Origin: Micromonospora arborensis
Lineage (GTDB): Bacteria; Actinomycetota; Actinomycetes; Mycobacteriales; Micromonosporaceae
Direction: 5' to 3'
Assembly: GCF_003205615.1 (NCBI RefSeq)
Contig: NZ_PYBV01000003.1
Location: forward strand, 139,705 to 203,704
DNA length: 64,000 nucleotides
Below are positions 46,862 through 55,518 of the stretch, piece after piece. The notes under the pieces were generated by a model, which saw nothing but the letters and a program-made list of their open reading frames with translations, was not told where the DNA came from and ran no database searches. Within the stretch, counting starts at the first letter, position 1, and every line of letters begins with the position of its first letter. The position numbers and the translations under genes were made by a program.

Positions 46862-47962
46862 GTGAACCGGCCGGTGGTGGTGCAGCACTCGGCCGGCATT
46901 GCCGGGGCCAACGGCCCGTTGACCGCCGTGCAGCGGGTGCTCTCCTCGTCCCTGTCCGACCGGTACGAGTTCGTCCGGATGCACCAGAGCGCGGGCAACG
47001 GAAGCCTGAACGTGCCGCTGCTGCGGGAGTGGGTGCGCCTGCTTCGGCGGGTCCGACCCGCGCTGGTGCACGTACGGGGGTTGCAGAACGAGGGCCTGCA
47101 CGGGGTGCTCGCCGCTCGCCTCGCCGGCTGCCCCCGGGTCCTGGTGACCGTGCACGGCACCGTACGCGACCTGCGTCAGGCCGGCCGGCCCTGGCGGCGT
47201 CGGCTGCTGGTGCACGGCGCGGAGCCCGCGACGTTGCGGCTGGCCAGCCACGTCGGCACCGTCTGCGAGTACGCCGCCGGCCGGGACTTCCTCGGCGGCC
47301 TGGGTGGGAAGTTCGTCGGGGTGATCCCCAACGGGGTGCCGCTGCCGACGCACCCCCGTGCGCCCCGGGATCGGGTCCGTGCCGAACTGGACCTGCGCCC
47401 CGACGACGTGGCGATGATCGCGGTGTCCCGGCTGACCTGGGAGAAAGGGTACGCCGTCCTCGCCGACGCGCTGCGCCGACTGCCACCGTCCACCGACCGC
47501 CGGCAGCACCGCTCCGCCGCCCGCCGGGTGCTGCTGGTCGCCGGCGACGGACCCGACCGGGACACGATTGCCGCCCTCCTGGCCGGGGTCGACGGGGTCG
47601 AGGTGCGGCTGCTCGGCAACCGGCTCGACGTGCCCGACCTGCTCGCCGCGGCGGACGTCTTCGTCTTCCCGACCCTGCACGAGAACCTCTCCAACGCGCT
47701 GCTGGAGGCGATGGCGCACGGGCTGCCGGTCGTCGCGTCGGCGGTCGGCGGCAACATCGAGGTGCTGCGCTCGGGCGGCGGACGGCTGGTGCCGGCGGGT
47801 GATCCGGACGCCCTGGCCGGGGCGCTGTCGCCGCTGCTCGACGACCCCGCCGAGCGGCGTCACGTGGGCGAGCTGGGCCGCAAGGTGGTAGCCGAGAGCT
47901 ACAGCCTCGACGTCATGCTCGGCGCCCTCGACCGGGTCTACCAGCGGATCATCCAGGAGTGA
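46862..47962 (+). CDS. GT4 glycosyltransferase
   Basis: The 366-aa GT-B enzyme has HVRGLQNEGLHGVLAARLAG, VTVHGTVRD, GVIPNGVPLP in the linker, then the donor half with SRLTWEKGYAVLADAL, VAGDGPDRD, and the EX7E motif in PTLHENLSNALLEAMAHGLPVVAS. GTG 46862 with GGAGTGG upstream. It lies 174 bases after the flippase and 177 before the epimerase on the same strand. Donor sugar unknown. Confidence 0.9.
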   Translation: MNRPVVVQHSAGIAGANGPLTAVQRVLSSSLSDRYEFVRMHQSAGNGSLNVPLLREWVRLLRRVRPALVHVRGLQNEGLHGVLAARLAGCPRVLVTVHGTVRDLRQAGRPWRRRLLVHGAEPATLRLASHVGTVCEYAAGRDFLGGLGGKFVGVIPNGVPLPTHPRAPRDRVRAELDLRPDDVAMIAVSRLTWEKGYAVLADALRRLPPSTDRRQHRSAARRVLLVAGDGPDRDTIAALLAGVDGVEVRLLGNRLDVPDLLAAADVFVFPTLHENLSNALLEAMAHGLPVVASAVGGNIEVLRSGGGRLVPAGDPDALAGALSPLLDDPAERRHVGELGRKVVAESYSLDVMLGALDRVYQRIIQE

Positions 47963-48139
47963 GGGCGGCGCGGCCACGCGGTCCACGGCTCGTCCGGGCG
48001 CGGGCGTACGAGCGGCACGTGACCTGAGGGAGCGGCGCTCGTTGTGTCACTGGCGGCCGCCGCGGTCGCTGCCGCCGTGCCGTCGGGTGGGCTCCACGCC
48101 GCCCGCCCGCTCGGCGGCCGAACCGAGCAGGGAGACGCG

Positions 48140-49084
48140 TTGAAGGTAGTGGTGACCGGGGGTGCCGGATTCATCGGCGCCAACCTGGTGCGGGCGCTGG
48201 ACCAGACCCCACAGGTGAGCGAGGTCGTGGTCGTCGACGACCTGTCCACGGGCCTGCTGGACAACCTGCACGGCCAGCCGGCCCGGCTGCACCAGGGCAC
48301 CGTGCTCGACCCGGACCTGCTGGACGAGGCGTTCGTCGGTGCGACAAGCGTGGTGCACCTGGGTGCCCTCGGCTCGGTGCCGCGCTCCATCGACCGGCCA
48401 CTGCCCACCCACCACGCCAACGCCACCGGGACGCTGATGGTGCTGGAGGCGGCCCGCCGACACGGCGTACAGCAGGTGATTCTGTCGTCGTCCTCGTCGG
48501 TCTACGGTGCCAACCCGGTGCTGCCCCGACAGGAGGGGTTGCGCCCCATGCCGGTGTCCCCGTACGCGGTCTCCAAGCTGGCCGCCGAGGCGTACGCGGT
48601 CGCCTACGCCTCCTGCTACGACATGGGCGTGTTGCCGTTCCGCTTCTTCAACGTCTTCGGCCCACGGCAGGCGGCGCACCACGCGTACGCCGCGGTGTTG
48701 CCCCGGTTCATCACCGCCGCGCTCGCGGGTGAGCCGCTGCGGGTGCACGGCGACGGCCGACAGACCCGCGACTTCACCTTCGTCGGCAGCGTCACCTCGG
48801 TGATCGTCGACGCCATCGTCCGCCGGGTGTCCACCACCGACGTGGTCAACCTGGCCTTCGGCGCGCGGATCTCGCTGCTCGATCTGATCGCCGAGATGGA
48901 ACGCATCCTGGGTCGCTCGTTGCCGGTGCGGCACGACCCGCCACGCGCCGGCGACGTACGGGACTCGCAGGCCGACTGCACCCGGCTGCGGGAGTTGTTT
49001 CCCTCGGTGCGGCCGGTGCCGCTGCGCACCGGTCTCGAGCAGACCGTGGCCTGGATGTCCGGTCGCGTGCTCGCGGGTCAGTAG
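48140..49084 (+). CDS. NAD-dependent sugar epimerase/dehydratase (extended SDR)
   Basis: The 314-aa protein has the NAD motif TGGAGFIGANLVRAL, the SSSSSVYGAN triad Ser, YAVSK (catalytic Tyr-x3-Lys), and RFFNVFGPRQ. It is like GalE/WbpP-type UDP-sugar 4-epimerases. TTG 48140 with AGGGAG six bases upstream gives the start KVVVTGGAG. Longer upstream reading from 48044 adds an Ala-rich stretch that does not belong to the fold. It probably supplies one NDP-sugar for the repeat unit. Confidence 0.88.
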   Translation: MKVVVTGGAGFIGANLVRALDQTPQVSEVVVVDDLSTGLLDNLHGQPARLHQGTVLDPDLLDEAFVGATSVVHLGALGSVPRSIDRPLPTHHANATGTLMVLEAARRHGVQQVILSSSSSVYGANPVLPRQEGLRPMPVSPYAVSKLAAEAYAVAYASCYDMGVLPFRFFNVFGPRQAAHHAYAAVLPRFITAALAGEPLRVHGDGRQTRDFTFVGSVTSVIVDAIVRRVSTTDVVNLAFGARISLLDLIAEMERILGRSLPVRHDPPRAGDVRDSQADCTRLRELFPSVRPVPLRTGLEQTVAWMSGRVLAGQ

Positions 49085-49106
49085 GTCGCCGAGCGTCGCA
49101 CCCCGC

Positions 49107-50552
49107 TCAGGGACGCCCGACCGGGTGTGGCCAGGCGCCGACCCGTCCCACCGTCCGGGCGGCGTGCGGCGGCGCTGTCTTCGGGTCGTTCTCGGCCACC
49201 GGAGAGCGCAACGCCAGTGGTGTGACGGACACGAGCGCGAGGGCCACGAAACACACCGGCGAGACCTCCCAGTGGCCGGTCAACCAGATCGGCGTCTGGC
49301 TGACCAGGAAGACGCCCGCCACGCGGAAGCAGGTGGGAGTGGGATGCCGGAAGGGACCGACCAGCGCGAACGTGAGCACCCCGGCGTAGAGGAGTACCCC
49401 GATCAACCCCAGGTCGTTGCCCACGCTCAACAGGAGGTTGTGCGCTCCCACCTGCAGGTCGCCGGTGGCGGTCAACATGCCGGGGCCGATGCCGAGCAGT
49501 GGTGACTCGCCCCAGGACGACAACGCGTACGGCCAGATGTACAGCCGTCCGGACAGGTCCCCGGTGGCCCGGCCCGCGAAGTAGCCGTCGAGCCAGAGCA
49601 TCTCGGAGCCGAGCAGCCGGTAGAGACCGAGCGGCACCCCGATGAGGACGATGGGCACCACGACGACAGCCAACGCCCGGGCCAGCCGCGCCGCCACCGT
49701 ACTCAACAGCAGGTAGCCGAGACCGACCACGATCGCGATCAGCGCGCCTCTCGTCCCGGTGAGGATCACTCCCCAGAACAGGACGGCCGCCGCCGCGGCG
49801 ATGCCGAGCATCTCGATCTTCGTCGAGGGACGTAGCAGCAGCAGTATGCCGGCGAGTGCGACGCCGGCCGCGAGACTGTACGCGGTGTAGTTGTAGTTGA
49901 CTCCCTCGATGCCGTACCGGATCGAGAAGTCCAGCACCGAGTCGCGGGCCTTCAGCGAGTTGGGGATGGGATTGTCGATCAGCTTGACGGTGGTGGCGAC
50001 GCAGCCGGCCAGGAAGGCGTAGCCGACCGCGAAGAGCGCCAGACGGGTGCGGACGACGTGGCGGACGGCGATGAAGATGACGCAGGCCGTCCCGTACAGA
50101 TAGCCCATGCGGGTCGCGGCGTCGAAGTCCGCCGCCCAGAACAGCGTGACGCAGACCCACAGCCCGGTGGCGGCGGCCAGCAGGTCGGGTGGGAGGAGCC
50201 GAGGAGTCCGACCACTCACCAGGATGGCCAGCACGGCCGCGGCGGCGCCGTAGCGGTTCGTGGCGCTGGTGGCCCACTGGCTGGCGAAGGCGATCGCGCA
50301 GACGACCACGAGCCCGGGCATGTGCCGCGCCGTCAGGGATTGGTCCCCGGGCGCGGGCGTTGCCCCGACCGGGTGGCGTCCGGCGGCCCGGCTGGTCGCG
50401 GCGCGGGCCCCGGCCAGGGAGGGCGTGAGGGCGTGGCGTCCTTCGCGAACGGGCAGGACCGCTGTCACCTCAGCCGTCCCGGGATCGTCGCGAGCGTCGC
50501 CACGGTCGTCGTCCTGTCCAACATTCGTCGCCTTCCTCAAGCCCGCCGTCAA
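49107..50552 (-). CDS. O-antigen polymerase/ligase-like membrane protein
   Basis: The protein has about 11-12 hydrophobic segments in residues 80-450, with a large outer loop containing GDLSGRLYIWPYALSSWGESPLLGIGPG near 330-355 and AHNLLLSVGNDLGL. This pattern (R..W..A....P..G.G, then H.....) marks the Wzy_C/O-antigen ligase family. It would polymerise or transfer repeat units outside the membrane. The start is uncertain: TTG 50552 gives 481 aa with an Arg/Ala-rich 75-residue N-terminus, and GTG 50468 is an alternative. It is transcribed opposite to its neighbours. Confidence 0.87.
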   Translation of the reverse strand: MTAGLRKATNVGQDDDRGDARDDPGTAEVTAVLPVREGRHALTPSLAGARAATSRAAGRHPVGATPAPGDQSLTARHMPGLVVVCAIAFASQWATSATNRYGAAAAVLAILVSGRTPRLLPPDLLAAATGLWVCVTLFWAADFDAATRMGYLYGTACVIFIAVRHVVRTRLALFAVGYAFLAGCVATTVKLIDNPIPNSLKARDSVLDFSIRYGIEGVNYNYTAYSLAAGVALAGILLLLRPSTKIEMLGIAAAAAVLFWGVILTGTRGALIAIVVGLGYLLLSTVAARLARALAVVVVPIVLIGVPLGLYRLLGSEMLWLDGYFAGRATGDLSGRLYIWPYALSSWGESPLLGIGPGMLTATGDLQVGAHNLLLSVGNDLGLIGVLLYAGVLTFALVGPFRHPTPTCFRVAGVFLVSQTPIWLTGHWEVSPVCFVALALVSVTPLALRSPVAENDPKTAPPHAARTVGRVGAWPHPVGRP

Positions 50553-50707
50553 ACCACCATAAGGCCATGCAACCCATCAAAATGGAAAAGGCGCACATTC
50601 CTGATTGGTCTGACGGCTCCGCCTGCATAACCATCGGCCGTCGCCAAGGGTTATTGCTCCGAGGCGGTCGTGCAGGACGCACCGCTCTGCCCCGGGGGAG
50701 TGTCGCC

Positions 50708-52006
50708 ATGTCCGACGATCGGATCCTGCGGGTCGCACTGCTCGGGTTCACCCTGCCCGACGACGTGCTGAGGCGGGTGATGGCCGGTGACGCCACGCAC
50801 GCCACCCAGACCCACACCTTCGCCTGGGCCGTGGTCAACGGCCTGCGCGACGCCGGATGCGCGGTACGTCTGCTCTCCGCCGCGCCGGTGTCGAACTACC
50901 CGCGCAACCGTCGGCTCCGGTTTCGCGCCAGCCGGTTCCACCACGACGGCGTCGACGGCCAGCAACTCGGCTTCCTGAACGTCCTGGGGATCAAGCACCT
51001 CAGCCGGTTCTTCTCCGCCTGGTGGCACGGCGGTCGGTCGACCAGACGGGAGCCGGTCGACGTCCTCCTGGTCCACGGCGTGCACACGCCGTTCCTCTGG
51101 TGTGGGCTGGCGCTGGCCCGCCTGCGCGGCATTGCGGTGGTGCCGATCCTCACCGACCCCCCGGGAGTGGGGCAGCCGGGGGAGGGGCGTGCGGTGCGGC
51201 TGCTGCGCGGGCTCGACGTGGCGCTGGTCCGGGCGGCCCTGAAGCGCTGCTCGGGGGTGATCGCCCTGACGCTTCCGCTCGCCGAGGACTTCGCCCCGGG
51301 GCGCCCCCGGCTCATCATGGAGGGCATCTGCACCCCGCCACCGGTGGGCGGCCCTCGACCGCAGGCCGACAGCGGAACCCGCGAGATCATCTATGCCGGC
51401 GGACTGAGCCACGCGTACGGGGTGGACCGCCTGGTGGAAGCGTTTCGTGGGCTGCCCGACCCCGACCTGCGGCTGTCCGTCTTCGGTCGCGGCGAACTCG
51501 AACCGTGGCTCCGCGAGCAGGTGTCCGCCGACCCGCGGATCGCCCCACCGCAACTGCTCGACCGTGCCCGGCTCGGGCAACGCCTGGCCGGCGCGGCGGT
51601 GCTGGTCAACCCCCGCCCCGTCGACCAGTACTTCGTCCCGTACTCGTTCCCCTCGAAGATCATCGAATATCTCGCGAACGGCGTGCCGGTGGTGTCGACG
51701 ATCCTGCCGGGCATCCCCGACGACTACCGGCCGTACCTGGTCTACGCCGCGACGGACACGGCCGCGGGGCTGCGCGCGGCGATCGAGCGGGTTCTCGGCA
51801 TGCCGGCGGTCGAGGCCGCGGCCCTCGGAGCGGCGGGACGCGACTTCGTCGTGCAGACCCGCAACCGTGCCGTGCAGGGTCAACGGATGCGTGGCTTCCT
51901 GGCCGGGCTCGTCGACGGGTCCGCCCCGCACGCGATGACGGCGCAGCGGTCCGGCACCGGCCGGGACACCGAGTCTCGCGCTGTCGCCGGCCGATCCGAC
52001 CGCTGA
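50708..52006 (+). CDS. GT4-like glycosyltransferase
   Basis: The 432-aa protein has a GT-B layout with an N-terminal VALLGFTLPDDVLRRV, VLLVHGVHTPFLWCGLALA and PILTDPPGVG. The donor half has IIYAGGLSHAYGVDRLVEAFRG, VFGRGELE, and the region FPSKIIEYLANGVPVVSTILPGIP, where the usual EX7E is replaced by a K-x-x-E pattern (SKIIEY). ATG 50708 with GGGGGAG upstream. It precedes the capE-like gene by 129 bases. It is divergent from the polymerase across a gap of about 155 bases. Confidence 0.87.
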   Translation: MSDDRILRVALLGFTLPDDVLRRVMAGDATHATQTHTFAWAVVNGLRDAGCAVRLLSAAPVSNYPRNRRLRFRASRFHHDGVDGQQLGFLNVLGIKHLSRFFSAWWHGGRSTRREPVDVLLVHGVHTPFLWCGLALARLRGIAVVPILTDPPGVGQPGEGRAVRLLRGLDVALVRAALKRCSGVIALTLPLAEDFAPGRPRLIMEGICTPPPVGGPRPQADSGTREIIYAGGLSHAYGVDRLVEAFRGLPDPDLRLSVFGRGELEPWLREQVSADPRIAPPQLLDRARLGQRLAGAAVLVNPRPVDQYFVPYSFPSKIIEYLANGVPVVSTILPGIPDDYRPYLVYAATDTAAGLRAAIERVLGMPAVEAAALGAAGRDFVVQTRNRAVQGQRMRGFLAGLVDGSAPHAMTAQRSGTGRDTESRAVAGRSDR

Positions 52007-52135
52007 CCAGTGGACCGTTTGCCTGGAATGCAATTTTTGCCACGACCCGGGGTTCGATAGCTCGTTGACCCGAGCGAGTGCGTCCGGCCATCCCAGCGCC
52101 GGACTTTTTCTTGATCATGAACGAACGGAGTGGTT

Positions 52136-53176
52136 GTGAGCGCTGTGCCTGCCGGTTGCCGGGTCTTGATCACCGGCGGTACCGGATCCTTTGGACGGAC
52201 GATGACCCGTCGCCTGCTCGACGGCGATGTCGGCGAGGTCCGGGTGTTGAGCCGGGACGAGGCCAAGCAGGACGCCATGCGGCGACAACTCGGGGACGAC
52301 CGGGTGCGCTACCTGGTCGGCGACACCCGGGACGCCGACTCGGTGCTTCGCGCCACCCGCGACGTCGACTACGTCTTCCACGCCGCCGCGCTCAAGCAGG
52401 TGCCCTCCTGTGAGTTCTTTCCGCTGGAGGCAGTGCGTACCAACATCCTGGGCAGCGGCAACGTCATCGAGGCCGCGGAGCGCAACGGGGTCGGCTCGGT
52501 CGTGGTGCTCAGCACGGACAAGGCCGTGCACCCGATCAACGCGATGGGGATGAGCAAGGCGCTGATGGAGAAGGTGGCCCAGGCGTACGCCCGTAACAAC
52601 CCGCGCAGTCGGACCGTCGTCTCCTGCGTCCGGTACGGCAACGTCATGTACTCCCGCGGCTCGGTGATCCCCCTCTTCGTGGAGCAGATCAAGGCCGGCC
52701 GCGCCCCGACGGTCACCGACCCGACGATGACCCGGTTCCTCATGTCCCTGGCCGACTCCGTCGACCTGGTCGAGCACGCGTTCCAGCACGCCCGGCCCGG
52801 GGACATCTTCATCCGCAAGGCCGCGGCGAGCACCGTCGGCGACCTCGCCGAGGCGGTGTGCGAACTCTTCGACGCGCCGTCGAAGATCGAGTCCATCGGC
52901 GTGCGGCACGGCGAGAAGCACCACGAGACCCTCGCCAGCCGCGAGGAGCTGGCGCAGGCGGAGGACTTCGGCGAGTTCTACCGGGTGCCGGTCGACGCGC
53001 GGGATCTCAACTACGCGCTCTACGTCTCCGAGGGGGGCCTGGGCGAGACGCCTGCTGAGGAGTTCAACTCCGCGAACGCGCGGCGGCTGGACGTACCGCA
53101 GATCGTGCAGCTGCTGCAGACGCTGCCCGAGATCCGGGCCGAGCTGGCGCTGCGCGACCCGGTGCTGTCGTGCTGA
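52136..53176 (+). CDS. capE: UDP-GlcNAc 4,6-dehydratase/5-epimerase, CapE-like
   Basis: The 346-aa SDR has ITGGTGSFGRTMTRRLL, VFHAAALKQVPSCE and VVVLSTDKAVHPINAMGMSKALMEK. Thus MGMSK stands where many SDRs have YxxxK, as in CapE-type enzymes. CapE converts UDP-GlcNAc to the UDP-4-keto-6-deoxy-L-talose-type product, the first step toward UDP-N-acetyl-L-fucosamine. GTG 52136 has GGAG five bases upstream (GTG 52130 possible). It overlaps capF by seven bases. The three-gene order E-F-G matches S. aureus type 5/8 capsule loci. Confidence 0.88.
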   Translation: MSAVPAGCRVLITGGTGSFGRTMTRRLLDGDVGEVRVLSRDEAKQDAMRRQLGDDRVRYLVGDTRDADSVLRATRDVDYVFHAAALKQVPSCEFFPLEAVRTNILGSGNVIEAAERNGVGSVVVLSTDKAVHPINAMGMSKALMEKVAQAYARNNPRSRTVVSCVRYGNVMYSRGSVIPLFVEQIKAGRAPTVTDPTMTRFLMSLADSVDLVEHAFQHARPGDIFIRKAAASTVGDLAEAVCELFDAPSKIESIGVRHGEKHHETLASREELAQAEDFGEFYRVPVDARDLNYALYVSEGGLGETPAEEFNSANARRLDVPQIVQLLQTLPEIRAELALRDPVLSC

Positions 53177-54294
53177 GGCTCGCGGTCACCGGCGCCGGGG
53201 GTTTCCTCGGCTGGCACGTGCGTGTCCTGGCCCGGGCGCTCGGGTGGCCCGAGCCGGTGGTGATCAGCCGTGGGGACCTGTTCGACGAGGCGGCGCTCGC
53301 CGCCCGGCTGGACGGCGTCGACCGCGTGTTGCACCTGGCCGGCGTCAACCGGGGCGACCCGGTCGAGGTGGCCACCGCCAACGTCGACCTCGCCGCCGCG
53401 TTGGCCCGTGGGCTGCGCCGGTGCGGCACACCGCCGGGCGCGGTCGTCTTCGCCAACTCGGTGCAGGCCGGCAACTGCACGCCGTACGGCGATGCGAAGG
53501 CCGTCGCCGCGGCCACCCTCGCGGCGGCGCGACCCGACCTGATCGACGTACTGCTGCCGAACCTGTACGGCGAACACGGCCGGCCGCACTACAACTCGGT
53601 GGTGGCCACGTTCTGCCGACTGCTCGCCGAGGGTCGTACGCCGCAGGTGCACGAGGACCGGCAGATGGAGCTGGTGCACGTCACCGACGCCGCAGCCCGG
53701 CTGCTCGGGGTCCCGGCGGACGGCTCCTGGGACCCGTCGATGCCGATGTTGCGGATCGGCGTACGCGAACTCGCCAACCGGTTGGCCGCCTTCGCCGACA
53801 TCTACCGCAACGGGGAGATCCCGCGCCTGGTCGACCGACACGACGTGCGGCTGTTCAACACCTACCGGTCGCAGTGCTTTCCGGAGCACTACCCGCTCCC
53901 GCTGCCCCGGCACACCGATGCACGCGGTGAGCTGGTCGAGGCGGTGCGGGCGCACGGGACGGCCGGGCAGACGTTCTGTTCCACCACCCGTCCCGGCATC
54001 GCCCGGGGTGAGCACTTCCACCTGGCGAAGGTGGAGCGGTTCGTGGTGCTGCGCGGCAGCGCCGAGATCAGCCTGCGGCGGGTCAGCGAGGACACGGTGG
54101 TCCGGTTCCAGGTCAGCGGGGATGAACCCGTGGTGGTGGACATGCCGACCATGTGGGCACACAAGATCGTCAACACTGGGTCGGACGAACTCTTCACCCT
54201 CTTCTGGGTCAACGAGCTGTTCGACCCGGCCCGCCCCGACACCTATCCGGAGCGGGTGGAGGCGGTCGAGCCGGTCCCGGCGGTACTGGCATGA
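53170..54294 (+). CDS. capF: CapF-like reductase with C-terminal cupin
   Basis: The 374-aa protein has an N-terminal SDR half (LAVTGAGGFLGWHV, LHLAGVNRGDP, YGDAK as the Tyr-x3-Lys, LLPNLYGEHGRPHYNS) and a C-terminal cupin (about 250-365: FCSTTRPGIARGEHFHLAKVERF, with His/Glu metal ligands). This two-domain design is characteristic of CapF, which epimerises and reduces the CapE product to UDP-N-acetyl-L-talosamine. GTG 53170 overlaps the capE-like stop. Confidence 0.9.
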   Translation: MLRLAVTGAGGFLGWHVRVLARALGWPEPVVISRGDLFDEAALAARLDGVDRVLHLAGVNRGDPVEVATANVDLAAALARGLRRCGTPPGAVVFANSVQAGNCTPYGDAKAVAAATLAAARPDLIDVLLPNLYGEHGRPHYNSVVATFCRLLAEGRTPQVHEDRQMELVHVTDAAARLLGVPADGSWDPSMPMLRIGVRELANRLAAFADIYRNGEIPRLVDRHDVRLFNTYRSQCFPEHYPLPLPRHTDARGELVEAVRAHGTAGQTFCSTTRPGIARGEHFHLAKVERFVVLRGSAEISLRRVSEDTVVRFQVSGDEPVVVDMPTMWAHKIVNTGSDELFTLFWVNELFDPARPDTYPERVEAVEPVPAVLA

Positions 54295-54324
54295 CGGAGG
54301 GGTTGGCGTGACGGAGGGAGTGGT

Positions 54325-55449
54325 ATGACCAGGGTAATGACGGTGGTCGGCACCCGGCCGGAGATCATCCGGCTGGCCCGGGTCCTGGACCGGCTCGACC
54401 GGACCGTGGACCACGTCCTCGTCCACACCGGCCAGAACTGGGACCGGTCCCTCTCGGACGTCTTCTTCACCGAGCTGCGGCTGCGCCAACCGGACCGGTT
54501 CCTCCGGGTGGACACGTCCTCGCTCGGTCGGGTGCTCGGCGGGGTGCTGATCGGGATGGAGCAGGCGATCGAGGAGGTGCGCCCCGACGCCCTGCTGGTG
54601 CTCGGCGACACCAACAGCTGCATCGCCGCGCTGATGGCCCGCCGCATGCGGGTGCCGGTCTACCACATGGAGGCGGGCAACCGCTGCTTCGACCTCAACG
54701 TGCCGGAGGAGACCAACCGGCGGATGGTCGACCACGTCGCCGACTTCAACCTCGTCTACACCGAGCACGCCCGACGCAATCTGCTGGCCGAAGGGTTGCA
54801 CCCCCGTCGGATCCTGCACACCGGCTCCCCGATGCGGGAGGTCCTGGAGCACTACCGGGAAGGCGTCGAACGGTCCACGATCCTCGACCAGCTCGGGCTC
54901 ACCGCCGGCGACTACTTCGTGGTGAGCGCCCACCGGGAGGAGACCGTCGACCGACCGGACCGGCTGCGTCGACTGCTGGACTGCCTGCGGGCGGTCCGGG
55001 ACACCTGGGGGCTGCCGGTGCTGGTGTCGACCCACCCCCGTACCCGCAAACGGCTGGAGGCGCTGACCGAGGACGCGCTCGCCCTCGACGGCATCGCCTT
55101 CCACGAGCCGTTCGGGCTGCTCGACTACGTGCGGCTGCAGAGCCGGGCCCGGTGCACCCTCTCCGACAGCGGCACCATCAGCGAGGAATCGGCAATTCTC
55201 GGGTTCCCGGCGGTGACACTGCGAGAGTCGATCGAACGCCCGGAGGCGCTGGACGCCGGCGGCATCGTGATGACCGGGCTGGACCCGGACGGCGTGCTGG
55301 AGGCGATCCGGGTGGTGGTCGACCAGGTCGCCGCCGATGGCGTTCCCTGCCCGGCCGACTACCAGGTCCCCGACACCTCACGACGAGTGGTCGACTTCAT
55401 CCTCTCCACCGTCCGCCGGCACCACGACTGGGCCGGCATCCGGCGCTGA
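54325..55449 (+). CDS. capG: UDP-sugar 2-epimerase, CapG/WecB-like
   Basis: The 374-aa non-hydrolysing epimerase has VVGTRPEIIRLARV, VHTGQNWD, LVLGDTNSC, HMEAGNRCFDLNVPEETNRR, SAHREE and LSDSGTISEESAILG. In S. aureus, CapG converts UDP-N-acetyl-L-talosamine to UDP-N-acetyl-L-fucosamine, and the context with CapE and CapF supports this over UDP-GlcNAc 2-epimerase WecB. ATG 54325 has GGAGGG upstream. It lies 30 bases after the capF-like gene and closes the plus-strand run, followed by the convergent flippase. Confidence 0.88.
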   Translation: MTRVMTVVGTRPEIIRLARVLDRLDRTVDHVLVHTGQNWDRSLSDVFFTELRLRQPDRFLRVDTSSLGRVLGGVLIGMEQAIEEVRPDALLVLGDTNSCIAALMARRMRVPVYHMEAGNRCFDLNVPEETNRRMVDHVADFNLVYTEHARRNLLAEGLHPRRILHTGSPMREVLEHYREGVERSTILDQLGLTAGDYFVVSAHREETVDRPDRLRRLLDCLRAVRDTWGLPVLVSTHPRTRKRLEALTEDALALDGIAFHEPFGLLDYVRLQSRARCTLSDSGTISEESAILGFPAVTLRESIERPEALDAGGIVMTGLDPDGVLEAIRVVVDQVAADGVPCPADYQVPDTSRRVVDFILSTVRRHHDWAGIRR

Positions 55450-55518
55450 TCCGCCCGTACGTCACCGTGCCGGGTTCGGTCGCCACGACCGAACCCGGCC
55501 GTTGTCGCGGCTGCGGGG

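Noticed and set aside
48044..48139. Upstream GTG start of the epimerase
   Set aside because: The added Ala/Gly-rich residues precede the NAD motif; TTG 48140 has a good site and gives the normal SDR start.
53020..55104. 694-codon minus-strand frame
   Set aside because: Antisense to the capE/F/G-like genes, which have clear motifs and overlaps.
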